Below are positions 28,725-37,268 of a stretch of DNA of 64,000 nucleotides, piece after piece. Under the pieces are notes generated by a model, which saw nothing but the letters and a program-made list of their open reading frames with translations, ran no database searches and was not told the origin of the DNA. Each line of letters starts with the position of its first letter. The first letter of the stretch is position 1. A program made the translations under genes and the position numbers. Source of the DNA: CAXSBR01 sp964252015 (lineage in GTDB: Bacteria; Actinomycetota; Actinomycetes; Mycobacteriales; Jatrophihabitantaceae). Location of the stretch: the NCBI GenBank assembly GCA_964252015.1, contig CAXULW010000005.1, forward strand, positions 116,302 to 180,301, read 5' to 3'.

Positions 28725-30185
28725 TCAGAGGATGGGGGCGGGGACGTAGGTGGCCGCGTCCGGATCGGCGGCGACGAGGTAGTCGACGCGCGCGACGATG
28801 GCCGCCACCTGGGCGCGGGCGGCGCCGGTGAACGTGATCGGGTCGGCCACCAGCGCGGCCAGGTCTCCTTCGCTCAGACCCAGGCGCGGGTCGGCGCCCA
28901 GGCGCGGCAGCAGGTCGTTGCCCTCGGCGCCGGTTTCGCGCATGGACAGCGCGACCGCAACGGCGTGTTCCTTGATGACCTCGTGCGCGGTCTCGCGGCC
29001 GACGCCGGCCCGGACGGCGGCGATGAGCACCTTCGTCGTGGCCAGGAACGGCAGGTAACGCTCAAGCTCGGCCGCGATCACCGCCGGAAACGCGCCGAAG
29101 TCGTCCAGCACCGACAACGTCGTCTCGTACTGACCGTCCAAGGCGAAGAACGCGTCGGGCAGCGCCACCCGGCGGACCACGGAGTCGGATACATCGCCCT
29201 CGTTCCACTGGTCACCGGCCAGCTCGCTGATCATGGACGCGTAACCGCGCACGACCACGCCCAGACCGTTGATGCGTTCCGCGGAACGGGTGTTCATCTT
29301 GTGCGGCATGGCCGACGAGCCGACCTGGCCCGGCCTGAAGCCTTCCGTGACCAGCTCGTGCCCGGCCATCAGCCGGATCGTCGTGGCCAGGTCCGACGGC
29401 GCGGCCGCGAGCTGGACGAGCGCAGTGAGCACGTCGTAGTCCAGCGATCGCGGGTAGACCTGCCCGACGCTGGTGAGGACCCGCTGGAAGCCCAGGTGGG
29501 TGGCCACCGCCTGCTCCAGCGACGCGAGCTTGGCCGCGTCACCGTCGAAGAGGTCGAGCATGTCCTGGGCCGTGCCCACCGGGCCCTTGATGCCACGCAG
29601 CGGGTAACGCGCCAGCAGCTCGGTGAGCCGTTCGTGGGCGACCAGCAGCTCGTCGGCGATGGTTGCGAACCGCTTGCCCAGCGTGGTCGCCTGCGCCGCT
29701 ACGTTGTGCGAGCGACCAGCCATCACCAGCTCGTCGTACTCGGCCGCGCGTCGGGCCAGCCGGGCCAGCACCGAAACGGCTTTGGTTCTGACCAGGTCGA
29801 GCGCGGCCCGGATCTGCAGCTGCTCCACGTTCTCGGTCAGGTCCCGGCTGGTCATGCCTTTGTGGATGTGCTCGTAGCCGGCCAGGGCCGCGAACTCCTC
29901 GATGCGGGCTTTGACGTCGTGGCGGGTGACCCGTTCCCGGGCCGCGATCGAAGCGAGATCGACGGCGTCGGTGCCCGCGGCGGCGACCTTCTCGTAGGCG
30001 GTGATCGCGTCCTCGGGGACGTCGACGCCCAGATCGCGCTGCGCCCGCAGGACGGCTATCCAGAGCTGCCGTTCCAGCACCACCTTGCGCTCGGGCGACC
30101 ACAGGTCGGTCATGGCCGTCGATGCGTACCGCCCGGCGAGAACATTGGGGATGACGCTCGGGGCGGCATTGGGCATCGTGGGCAC
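28725..30185 (-). CDS. purB: Adenylosuccinate lyase
   Basis: PurB (486 residues) cleaves SAICAR and adenylosuccinate, releasing fumarate, in both the AICAR and AMP branches. The superfamily signature GSSAMPHKMNTRSAERI is near residue 300, with AGRSHNVAAQATTLGKR and MTSRDLTENVEQLQI carrying the other active-site histidine and threonine regions. Initiation could be the GTG at 30185 or the ATG at 30176, which is better spaced from GGACGA. The palindromic element follows its stop with no gap. The upstream neighbours are two paralogous membrane proteins. Confidence 0.95.
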   Translation of the reverse strand: MPTMPNAAPSVIPNVLAGRYASTAMTDLWSPERKVVLERQLWIAVLRAQRDLGVDVPEDAITAYEKVAAAGTDAVDLASIAARERVTRHDVKARIEEFAALAGYEHIHKGMTSRDLTENVEQLQIRAALDLVRTKAVSVLARLARRAAEYDELVMAGRSHNVAAQATTLGKRFATIADELLVAHERLTELLARYPLRGIKGPVGTAQDMLDLFDGDAAKLASLEQAVATHLGFQRVLTSVGQVYPRSLDYDVLTALVQLAAAPSDLATTIRLMAGHELVTEGFRPGQVGSSAMPHKMNTRSAERINGLGVVVRGYASMISELAGDQWNEGDVSDSVVRRVALPDAFFALDGQYETTLSVLDDFGAFPAVIAAELERYLPFLATTKVLIAAVRAGVGRETAHEVIKEHAVAVALSMRETGAEGNDLLPRLGADPRLGLSEGDLAALVADPITFTGAARAQVAAIVARVDYLVAADPDAATYVPAPIL

Positions 30186-30215
30186 TCGTCCATTCTCCCC
30201 GACCGACGTCCGCCC

Positions 30216-30794
30216 TCAGGCGGGTAGCTGCAACGCGGGCCGGTGGGCCAACGTGGTGGCCGCCGACCACGGCACGACCACACCGGCGGGTACCTGCAGA
30301 ACCACCGCGACGCTGCACCCGGGACGGCCGGGCACCACGACGAACACGATGGCCGGGCCCGTCTTGGGCACGGTTGGACTCTGGCTCGCGCGCACGCCGG
30401 AGCCGTGATCGGCGCACCGGCTGACCACAGTGGCCACGACACCGTCGTCGGTGCGTACCTGCACGGTCTCGCGATGCACCGTCTCGTGCGGTAAGAACCG
30501 CGTGCCGGCCAGCGCGGCGTGGGTCAGGTCGTTGGTCGGTAGCCCGGAGAACGCAGCCATCACCGCGGTGACGAACGCGGCTCGGGCGCCGGTCAGCATG
30601 CAGGTCTCGTCGACCGGGCAGTCGTCGGCGACGACGACGGGCGCGGGCGCGGTGACGACGTTGAACGTCACCACGCGCCGGGGCGTCTGGGCCCTGGATT
30701 GCGCGACGACCGCGAACACCGCGCAGGCGATGCCGAGGAAGCAGAACACCATCGCGGCGAGGTGGGTCCGCGTCGGTGCGACACGAAGTGTCAT
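30216..30794 (-). CDS. Single-pass membrane protein, paralogue of the adjacent upstream gene
   Basis: The 192-residue protein has one N-terminal membrane helix (MVFCFLGIACAVFAVV, about 15-30) and an extracellular domain of about 160 residues. It aligns by eye with the 30954-31697 product: CPVDETC against CPATSTC, FLPHETVHRETVQVRTDDGVVATVVSRC against QVFRREINLATTQTTMQIVSEC, and GRPGCSVA against GAPGCSLA. The conserved cysteines suggest two disulfides. The family is unknown. The ATG at 30794 overlaps the stop of an upstream mini reading frame as ATGA. Confidence 0.75.
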   Translation of the reverse strand: MTLRVAPTRTHLAAMVFCFLGIACAVFAVVAQSRAQTPRRVVTFNVVTAPAPVVVADDCPVDETCMLTGARAAFVTAVMAAFSGLPTNDLTHAALAGTRFLPHETVHRETVQVRTDDGVVATVVSRCADHGSGVRASQSPTVPKTGPAIVFVVVPGRPGCSVAVVLQVPAGVVVPWSAATTLAHRPALQLPA

Positions 30795-30874
30795 GAGCGG
30801 GCCGCCGACGTGAGCATCGCAGCGAGGAACGAGCGAGGAGCGGAGCGTCGGCGGTCCGCGGGAGGCATAGCCAT
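30791..30874 (-). CDS. Mini reading frame 2 (27 residues) in the 80-bp repeat
   Basis: The ATG at 30874 overlaps the stop of mini frame 1 (TGATG). The stop at 30791-30793 overlaps the ATG of the 30216-30794 gene (ATGA). The peptide starts MAMPPADRRRSAPRSF and is basic. No ribosome binding site is visible, so translation would depend on coupling. It is a candidate coupling frame rather than a proven gene. Confidence 0.35.
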   Translation of the reverse strand: MAMPPADRRRSAPRSFLAAMLTSAARS

Positions 30875-30964
30875 CAGCGGGTCACCGACGTGAGCATCGC
30901 AGCGAGGAACGAGCGAGGAGCGGAGCGTCGGCGGTCCGCGGGAGGCATAGCCATCAGCGGGTCA
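30805..30964. repeat. Two tandem 80-bp repeats between paralogous membrane-protein genes (MIRU-like)
   Basis: Copies 30805-30884 and 30885-30964 are identical over 80 bp, including a run of GAGCG/GAGGA words. A degenerate start of a further copy precedes the first. The unit is 80 bp because each 26-codon frame plus stop (81 nt) shares one base with the next start (TGATG). Mycobacterial MIRU repeats have this same arrangement of overlapping stops and starts inside operons. Confidence 0.95.
30874..30954 (-). CDS. Mini reading frame 1 (26 residues) in the 80-bp repeat
   Basis: The ATG at 30954 shares its A with the TGA of the 30954-31697 gene (TGATG), and its own stop shares its last base with the next mini frame. 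The peptide is identical to mini frame 2 over 23 residues, basic and Pro/Arg-rich at the start with a short hydrophobic end. There is no independent evidence of expression. Confidence 0.35.
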   Translation of the reverse strand: MAMPPADRRRSAPRSFLAAMLTSVTR

Positions 30965-31697
30965 CCATCAGCGCCGGGTTCGCGGCGATCATAACGAGCA
31001 GTTCGTCCACCGACTGGTTGTCGAGCCGGTAGTCCTTCAGCGTGGTGTCGGCCTCGGTGGCCAGGCTGCAGCCCGGCGCCCCGGGCAGGACCTGGGTGAG
31101 CCGCTTGCGCCCGGTCGGAGTCGGATCGTTCGCGGTCTTGAACTGGGGGCCGCTCCCGGTGTCGACCGTGAGCGTCATGGCCCGGGCCGGCACCGGACCG
31201 GAGCCGGGCACGCATTCGGACACGATCTGCATCGTCGTCTGGGTGGTGGCGAGGTTGATCTCACGGCGGAAGACCTGGCCGGACCGGGCGTCGACCGACT
31301 GCCAGGCGTAGGTGACCCGAGCGGACGGGACGACTCGGCGGACAGCGGTCAGGATCGAGGTCGGGACGGCAACGAGGGTGCAGGTCGAGGTGGCCGGGCA
31401 GCCGAGCGCGTCCACGGTGACGGGCACCGCGGCGCGGGTCTGCTGGTCCACGAAGAACTGCGTTCCGGGCCGGGCCGTGAGCGCGCCGTGGCCGGCGATG
31501 ACCGCGACGGTGAAGGCAGCCACGCCGACCGCAGCCAGGATGTGGGTGACGGTGTCCGTCCGACGCCACCACGGCCAGCGGCCCATGATCACCAGCGGCG
31601 GGCGGTCGCGGCCCTGGCTGATCTCGTCCGGTGCAGCGCCGGCAGGGCCGGACTCAAGGTCGAAGATCTCGACGATCTCGGACCGGTCGTCGGGCAC
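30954..31697 (-). CDS. Single-pass membrane protein with Cys-rich ectodomain, paralogue of 30216-30794
   Basis: The 247-residue protein has about 60 cytoplasmic residues, a basic-aromatic MGRWPWWRR anchor, one membrane helix (ILAAVGVAAFTVAVIAGHGAL) and an extracellular domain of about 160 residues with CPATSTC, VSEC and PGCSLA cysteines shared with its paralogue. The function is unknown. The GTG at 31697 is the only upstream start in frame after purD, but it lacks a ribosome binding site; the ATG in the MGRWPWW stretch is an alternative that would leave a short cytoplasmic tail like the paralogue. Its stop codon is part of the first repeat unit. Confidence 0.7.
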   Translation of the reverse strand: MPDDRSEIVEIFDLESGPAGAAPDEISQGRDRPPLVIMGRWPWWRRTDTVTHILAAVGVAAFTVAVIAGHGALTARPGTQFFVDQQTRAAVPVTVDALGCPATSTCTLVAVPTSILTAVRRVVPSARVTYAWQSVDARSGQVFRREINLATTQTTMQIVSECVPGSGPVPARAMTLTVDTGSGPQFKTANDPTPTGRKRLTQVLPGAPGCSLATEADTTLKDYRLDNQSVDELLVMIAANPALMVTR

Positions 31698-31792
31698 CTG
31701 GCCATGGTCGTTGTCCGATCGAGCCCTGGCAACCCGGCGGACCGCTGTTGGCCGACCGACGCCGGCCGCCAGCCCGCCCTGGGTCGAACGGT

Positions 31793-33022
31793 TCAGCCTC
31801 CGGCGGCGGCTCGGGCGATGTCGGTGCGGAAGTGGCCGCCCGGGAGGTGGATTCCGTCCACCAGGCGGTAGGCGGCCGCCCGGGTCGCTGACAGTGTGGG
31901 CCCGGTGGCCGTGGCCGACAGCACCCGCCCGCCGCTGGACACCACCGCGCCGACGTCGTTGCGCCGGGTGCCCGCGTGAATCACGCCCTCGCGTTCCGAG
32001 CCGGTGATCACGTCGCCGGTGCGCGGTGCGTCCGGGTACCCGGCCGCGGCGATGACGACGGTGACGGCGGCTCCCGAACTCCACTGCAGCTCCGGGTGGG
32101 CGGCCAACCGGCCGGTCGCCGCCGCGTTCAGCAACCGGCCCAGCGGCGACTCGAGCAAGGCCAGCACGACCTGGGTCTCCGGGTCGCCGAACCGGGCGTT
32201 GAACTCGACGACCCGCGGGCCGCGGCTGGTCATGGCCAGGCCGATGTAGAGCAGGCCGGTGAACGGGGTACCGCGGCGGCGCATCTCGGCCACCGTCGGT
32301 TGTGCGACTCGAGCCACCACGTCGGCGACCGTGCCCGGCGGCAGCCACGGCAGCGGCGCGTAGGCGCCCATGCCGCCGGTGTTCGGCCCCTGGTCGTCGT
32401 CATAGGCCCGCTTGAAGTCCTGGGCCGGCAACAGCGGGACCACGGTCACGCCGTCGGTGACGCAGAACAGCGACACTTCGGGCCCGTCGAGGAATTCCTC
32501 GATGACGACGGTGCCGCACGCCACGGCGTGCGCCAACGCCGCCGCCCGGTCCGTGGTGACGACGACGCCCTTGCCCGCCGCCAGGCCGTCGTCCTTGACC
32601 ACGTACGGCGGGCCGAACTCGTCCAGGGCCGCTTCGGCATCGGCGGTGGTCGTCGCGACCCGGGCCCGCCCGGTCGGCACCCCGGCTGCGGCCATCACCT
32701 CCTTGGCGAAAGCCTTGCTGCCTTCGAGTTGGGCCGCCGCCGCGGACGGGCCGAAGCAGGCGATGCCGGCGTCCCGTACCGCATCGGCCACCCCGGCGAC
32801 GAGCGGCGCCTCGGGACCGACCACGACGAGTTCGGCGCCGATCTCGCGGGCCAGCGCGGCCACCGCGCCGGGATCGGTGGCCACCACACCGCGCTGTTCG
32901 GCGACGGCCGCGGTGCCGGCATTGCCCGGCGCGCACACCAGCGACGTCACCGTGGGGTCAGCGCTCAGGGCCAGGCACAACGCGTGCTCGCGGGCTCCGG
33001 ACCCGATCACCAGAACTCGCAC
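31793..33022 (-). CDS. purD: Phosphoribosylamine-glycine ligase
   Basis: PurD (409 residues) is an ATP-grasp ligase joining phosphoribosylamine and glycine. Visible signatures are VLVIGSGAREHAL at the N-terminus, CFGPSAAAAQLEGSKAFAKEVM near 110, VVKDDGLAAGKGVVV near 150 and ARFGDPETQVVLALL near 280. The GTG at 33022 places the conserved GSGAREHA at the usual distance from the start. It has no ribosome binding site but has TAGGGT exactly 7 nt upstream. It sits downstream of purA, separated by duplicated 65-bp elements. Confidence 0.95.
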   Translation of the reverse strand: MRVLVIGSGAREHALCLALSADPTVTSLVCAPGNAGTAAVAEQRGVVATDPGAVAALAREIGAELVVVGPEAPLVAGVADAVRDAGIACFGPSAAAAQLEGSKAFAKEVMAAAGVPTGRARVATTTADAEAALDEFGPPYVVKDDGLAAGKGVVVTTDRAAALAHAVACGTVVIEEFLDGPEVSLFCVTDGVTVVPLLPAQDFKRAYDDDQGPNTGGMGAYAPLPWLPPGTVADVVARVAQPTVAEMRRRGTPFTGLLYIGLAMTSRGPRVVEFNARFGDPETQVVLALLESPLGRLLNAAATGRLAAHPELQWSSGAAVTVVIAAAGYPDAPRTGDVITGSEREGVIHAGTRRNDVGAVVSSGGRVLSATATGPTLSATRAAAYRLVDGIHLPGGHFRTDIARAAAGG

Positions 33023-33029
33023 AAGGCGC

Positions 33030-33035
33030 ACCCTA
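33030..33035 (-). promoter_or_regulatory. TAGGGT -10 box, leaderless purD candidate
   Basis: TAGGGT (minus strand), 7 nt, then the purD GTG. The same hexamer and spacing occur before the 44834-45112 gene. Confidence 0.45.
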
Positions 33036-33113
33036 CGGGGGTGTCGGTCCAATCCGATCACTGCGCAGGTAGCCCGAGTGCCGGCGACGGGTGCCCAGCG
33101 CGAGCGCGACTGC

Positions 33114-33261
33114 GCAGCGTTTTCGGCGCTATGGCGCTCAAAACGCTATACATCTGCCCAACGCGGGTTAGCTCGGCTGAGTGCGAGGGGGGCTGGGCAG
33201 CGTTTTCGGCGCTATGGCGCTCAAAACGCTATACATCTGCCCATCGCGGGTTAGCTCGGCT
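33114..33261. repeat. Two 65-bp direct repeats with internal palindrome between purA and purD
   Basis: Copies 33114-33178 and 33197-33261 differ at one base; starts are 83 bp apart. Each contains AGCGTTTT-cg-GCGC-tatg-GCGC-tc-AAAACGCT, a 32-bp imperfect palindrome able to fold on either strand, followed by TATACATCTGCCCA and CGGGTTAGCTCGGCT. They fill most of the gap between the purA stop and the purD start. Possible roles are terminator/attenuator pair, operator or mobile repeat. Confidence 0.95.
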
Positions 33262-33293
33262 TGAGTGACACCAGCGCGAACATTTGCGCAGCC

Positions 33294-34583
33294 TCAGCCG
33301 CCGAGTAGGTCGTGGACCGCGATCGTCTCGTCGCGACCGGGACCGACGCCGATGGCCGAGATGCGGGCACCGCTGTGCTCTTCCAGGAAATCGATGTAGG
33401 CCCGCGTCGTCTTGGGCAGGTCGGCCAGCTCCCGAGCGGTGGAGATGTCCTCGCTCCAGCCGGGCAACTCTTCGTAGATCGGCACGGCGCGCACGAACTC
33501 GTCCTGGCGCATCGGCAGCTCGTTCGTCCGCTCGCCGTCGACGTCATAGCCCACGCAGACCGGGATCACGTCGAGGCCGGTGAGAACGTCGAGCTTGGTC
33601 AGGACGAAGTCGGTCACGCCGTTGATCCGGGCCGCGTACCGGGCGATCGGCAGGTCGTACCAGCCGCAGCGGCGCGGGCGGCCGGTCGTGGTGCCGAACT
33701 CGGCCCCGGCCTGGCGCAGCCACTCCCCCTGCTCGTCGACCAGTTCGGTCGGGAACGGGCCTTCGCCCACGCGGGTCGTATAAGCCTTGACCACGGCGAT
33801 GACGCTCGACACCCGGGTGGGCGGGATGCCGCTGCCGGTGCACGCCCCGCCCGCGGTGGCGTTCGAGGACGTGACGAACGGGTAGGTGCCGTGGTCGACG
33901 TCGAGCAGGGTGGCCTGGCCCGCCTCGAGCACCACGGTCTTGCCCTCGTCGAGCATCTGACCGAGCAGCAGGGACGTATCGGCCACCATCGGGCGCAACC
34001 GGTCGGCGTAGGACAACAGCTCGTCGATCACCGCTTCCGCGTCGACGGCGCGGCGGTTGTACACCTTGACCAGCACCTGGTTCTTCGTCGCCAGCGCGCC
34101 AGTGACCTTGGCCCGCAACGTGTCGGCGTCGAACAGATCCTGGATCCGGATGCCGACCCGGGCCATCTTGTCGGCGTAGGTGGGGCCGATGCCGCGCCCG
34201 GTCGTGCCGATCTTGGCCGACCCGAGAAAGCGCTCGGTGACCAGATCGAGCGTGCGGTTGTAGGACGTGATCACGTGCGCGTTCGCGCTCACCACCAGCC
34301 TCGAAACGTCGATGCCGCGGGCGTCGAGCGCCTCCAGTTCCTCGAACAGCACGCCGCAGTCCACGACCACGCCGTTGCCGATCACGGGGACGCAGCCCGG
34401 GGTGAGGATGCCGGACGGGAGCAGGTGCAGCGCGTACTTCTCGCCGTCGATGACGATGGTGTGGCCGGCGTTGTTGCCCCCGTTGAACTTGACCACGGCG
34501 TCGATCCGCGCGCCGAGCAGGTCCGTGGCCTTGCCTTTGCCTTCGTCCCCCCACTGGGCACCGACGAGCACGATTGCGGGCAT
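33294..34583 (-). CDS. purA: Adenylosuccinate synthetase
   Basis: PurA (429 residues) makes adenylosuccinate from IMP, GTP and aspartate. The GTP-binding start VLVGAQWGDEGKGKATDLL, NGGNNAGHTIV, TTGRGIGPTYADKMAR and GWYDLPIARYA are all present. The ATG at 34583 was preferred to the GTG at 34592 because GAGGAG lies 8 nt before it. It heads the long minus-strand purine series; an oppositely oriented conserved gene starts about 90 bp away. Confidence 0.96.
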   Translation of the reverse strand: MPAIVLVGAQWGDEGKGKATDLLGARIDAVVKFNGGNNAGHTIVIDGEKYALHLLPSGILTPGCVPVIGNGVVVDCGVLFEELEALDARGIDVSRLVVSANAHVITSYNRTLDLVTERFLGSAKIGTTGRGIGPTYADKMARVGIRIQDLFDADTLRAKVTGALATKNQVLVKVYNRRAVDAEAVIDELLSYADRLRPMVADTSLLLGQMLDEGKTVVLEAGQATLLDVDHGTYPFVTSSNATAGGACTGSGIPPTRVSSVIAVVKAYTTRVGEGPFPTELVDEQGEWLRQAGAEFGTTTGRPRRCGWYDLPIARYAARINGVTDFVLTKLDVLTGLDVIPVCVGYDVDGERTNELPMRQDEFVRAVPIYEELPGWSEDISTARELADLPKTTRAYIDFLEEHSGARISAIGVGPGRDETIAVHDLLGG

Positions 34584-34672
34584 GGGCGACACTCCTCGTC
34601 AGGCTCGAACCGCACAAAATAGGCCAGGATCTTGACCGGGGCCGGGCGACCGGCAGGGAAAGGGTAACCAAC

Positions 34673-35383
34673 GTGGACGTCAGCCTGGTGTGCTTTGGCC
34701 CGGACAGCGCCGGTCGGACCGCCGAGCTCGGTGCGGCGTTGGCCGCCGCCGGCGATGGGTCGGCCGCGGTGGTGGCGGCGGTCGCCGGACCGGACCCCTC
34801 CGATCGGGTCGGGCTCGACCGGGCGCTCGACCACGCCGCGGACGGCCGCCTGGTGATTTCCGCCGACGTGGGTGACCTGGCCGCGGTGCTGCGCCGGCTG
34901 TGGCGACGCGGCGAACTGGTCGAGCGGGAGACGGCGTGGCTCCCCCTCGGCCCGGTGCCGCGGTACCTGGCGTCACTGGGCCTGCCTTCGGTGCCGGCCG
35001 ATTCGGTCGCCGTCGCCGTGGCCGGCCGCGTCCGAACGGTCGGTCTGCTCGCGGACGATTCCGGTGGGCTCACCGTGGACGCGGCCGAACTGGGCCCGTG
35101 GCACGGTCGGCGGTTGTGGGTGCGAGCGTTCGTGGACGACGAGAAGGTCTGCGACGGCGAGGTCTCCGCGCTGCGGGTCGACCGGCCCGCGGCCGGCCTG
35201 CTTCGGGTCGGCGTCGTCGGCCGGTTCGGCCGTACCACGGCGCGCGTCGAGGGCCGGGCCGCTCAGCTGGCCTGCGACGAGGCCCGGTTGACGTCCGACG
35301 GGATCACCCGCGAACGTCCCCGCCGCAAGCGCACCTGGTGGAACGAGCCCGACCTGTGGCGCCTCGCTCTGCCCGCGCGTTGA
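34673..35383 (+). CDS. Conserved protein divergent from purA, function unknown
   Basis: The 236-residue protein is rich in Val, Ala, Arg and Gly. Its C-terminal half (GLLADDSGGLTVDAAELGPWHGRRLWVRAFVDDEKVCDGEVSALRV, then KRTWWNEPDLWRLAL) looks like a beta-rich domain reminiscent of the C-terminal part of diacylglycerol-kinase-fold proteins, without the catalytic GGDGT motif. An uncharacterised gene also faces away from purA in mycobacteria (Rv0358 next to Rv0357c). The GTG at 34673 is preceded by AGGGAAAGGG. The frame is open further upstream into purA sequence, but no conserved residues are seen there. Confidence 0.75.
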   Translation: MDVSLVCFGPDSAGRTAELGAALAAAGDGSAAVVAAVAGPDPSDRVGLDRALDHAADGRLVISADVGDLAAVLRRLWRRGELVERETAWLPLGPVPRYLASLGLPSVPADSVAVAVAGRVRTVGLLADDSGGLTVDAAELGPWHGRRLWVRAFVDDEKVCDGEVSALRVDRPAAGLLRVGVVGRFGRTTARVEGRAAQLACDEARLTSDGITRERPRRKRTWWNEPDLWRLALPAR

Positions 35384-35388
35384 CGGAC

Positions 35389-36052
35389 CATTCGTAGCTG
35401 GTCGTCGAGATGGACCGGCTACCGCCAAGCGCTGGCTGGGGTGGCGGGGCCGCCTCGACGAGGTGACGGGCGTTGTGCCAACGAACCCCGGCGGTCTCGG
35501 CCTGGACGACCGCCGTGGCCGACGCCGCGGCGGATCGGCCCGGAGCCGATGACGCGCTGAGCCGCGAGGTCGGGCGGACCGAACCCGAGGTCTGGACAAC
35601 GGCCGTGCCGGCCTGCTGTACAGCGCCACCATGTGCAGCCAGGTGGCGCGCTCGACCAGCGGCTGCTCGCTCATCATCGCCGTGGAGCGCGCCAGCGCGG
35701 AAGCAGATCACCCACCCCGAGCAGGCCGACGACGAGATCCTGGAGAACACCGGAGCGACGTTCGTGCAACGCGGCGGCGGTGGTCTGACCGGCGGCGGTG
35801 AAGACGCGTCCGCGCGGAGCAACCGCCGCAACCGGGAACGTTGGCGTGCAGGCTGGACAGCACGCTGGCCGGGTGGTGGTCACCCCAGACGGAACCCACC
35901 AGCCGGTCCACGCTGACGGTGGACCCGGCCTCCTGGGCGAGCACCGCCAGCACGGCCCGCTGCTTGGGCGGTCCCAGGTCCACCGGCACCCCGTCGCGCT
36001 CGACCGCGAGCGGCCCGAGCAGGAGGTAGCGCAGCACGTCGTGGATTCTCAC
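35389..36052 (-). pseudogene. Decayed SARP/AfsR-family regulator
   Basis: From the GTG at 36052 the frame reads a normal OmpR-type DNA-binding domain of the SARP/BTAD family: YLLLGPLAVERDGVPVDLG, PKQRAVLAVLAQEAG, VSVDRLVGSVWGDHHPASVLSSLHANV. Immediately after this, the expected LRRLLR continues only in another frame (near 35831). Later fragments resembling the BTAD helical domain (VERATWLHMVALYSRPAR near 35650) lie in a third. At least two frameshifts and missing parts make it non-functional. Intact members activate secondary-metabolite or other gene clusters. The 36053-36317 gap upstream holds no gene. Confidence 0.7.
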
Positions 36053-36317
36053 ATCCCCCGACCTGGGCGCCCGGCCCGCCATCGGCCAGGATGCGGCGAG
36101 ACGACGTCGTCGACGAGGCGGCAAAGATCGCCGCATCGCGGGACCCCGTCGGCCAGTGGCTTCGGCCAAGCGCTTCGGCCGCGGCCCGGAACTGGTCGTG
36201 GTGCGATCACGAGGACCGCTTGTAGCGTGTCGAGCGGGGTGCACGTCCCCGGACTCAGCGATCGCACCACAGGGGTGCCCGCCCTCGAGCCGGCGACCTG
36301 AATCGCAGGGGGTGACG

Positions 36318-37232
36318 GTGCACGCGGCTCATGAACTCGACCGGATCCTGGACCAGGTTCCTGAGCTGGCCGGGCGCCCGCGCCGAATCGAGGTCCTTGC
36401 CGGGGGTCTGACCAACCGCAACTACAAGGTCACCACGGATCGGGCCGGCTACGTCGTGCGATGCTCGCCGGATTCCGCCTCGTTACTGAGCATCGACCGG
36501 CATCACGAGCACGCCAATTCGCAGGCCGCTGCGGCGGCCGGTGTTGGCGCGCGAGTGGTCGCCTACCTGCCGCACGAACACGTGATGATCGTGTCGTGGA
36601 TCGACGGCGAGACGTTCACCGACGCCTCGTTCGGCCAACCCGGCATGATCCCCCGCGTGGCCCGAGCCTGTCGGCAACTGCACGAGGGCCCGCGGTTCGT
36701 CAACGACTTCGACATGTTCGACGTGCAGCGCCAGTACCTCGACGTCGTCCAACGTCACGGGTTCCGGCGGCCTGATCGGTACCTCGGATTCGCACCCCAG
36801 GTGGCGCTGATGGAGCGAGCGCTCACCTTGCGGGCCGAGGCGACCGTGCCGTGCAACAACGACCTGCTGGCCGGGAACTTCATCGACGACGGAACCAAGA
36901 TCTGGCTGATCGACTACGAGTACGGCGGCAACAACGACGCCTGTTTCGAGCTCGGCAACATCTGGAGCGAATGCCATCTCAGCCTGGACCAGCTGGCGGA
37001 ACTGGTCGAGGTCTACTACGGCCGGTTGACCCGTAACAAGTTGGCCAGGGCCCAGTTGCTCGGGCTCATGTCGCAGTACGGCTGGACGTTGTGGGCCTCG
37101 ATCCAGCAGGCCTCCAGCGCGGTGGACTTCGACTTCTGGACGTGGGGCATGGAGAAGTACGACCGGGCCGTGACCACGTTCACCAGCACCGACTTCGGCC
37201 GTCTCGTCGAGGCCGTCCAACGCAGCGACTGA
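36318..37232 (+). CDS. Choline/ethanolamine-kinase-like phosphotransferase
   Basis: The 304-residue protein has the kinase fold of the choline kinase/APH group. GGLTNRNYKVTT near 32 is the nucleotide loop, CNNDLLAGNFI near 185 is the Brenner-type catalytic motif (Asp general base) and WLIDYEYGGNNDACFELGNIWSE near 200 is the choline-kinase motif with metal-binding Asp. The GTG at 36318 follows AGGGGG by 5 nt; an in-frame extension upstream lacks conservation. It lies 36 bp before a dimethylglycine/sarcosine-dehydrogenase-like gene. That pairing suggests a role in choline-derived methylamine metabolism or phosphorylation of a related amino alcohol; the substrate is unproven. Confidence 0.85.
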   Translation: MHAAHELDRILDQVPELAGRPRRIEVLAGGLTNRNYKVTTDRAGYVVRCSPDSASLLSIDRHHEHANSQAAAAAGVGARVVAYLPHEHVMIVSWIDGETFTDASFGQPGMIPRVARACRQLHEGPRFVNDFDMFDVQRQYLDVVQRHGFRRPDRYLGFAPQVALMERALTLRAEATVPCNNDLLAGNFIDDGTKIWLIDYEYGGNNDACFELGNIWSECHLSLDQLAELVEVYYGRLTRNKLARAQLLGLMSQYGWTLWASIQQASSAVDFDFWTWGMEKYDRAVTTFTSTDFGRLVEAVQRSD

Positions 37233-37268
37233 CCGGCCGCAAACCGCCGAACGTGATCGAGGAGGACC

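Noticed and set aside
30954..32348. Long upstream extension of the membrane-protein gene through purD
   Set aside because: It overlaps conserved purD out of frame; only the part after 31697 has its own protein character.
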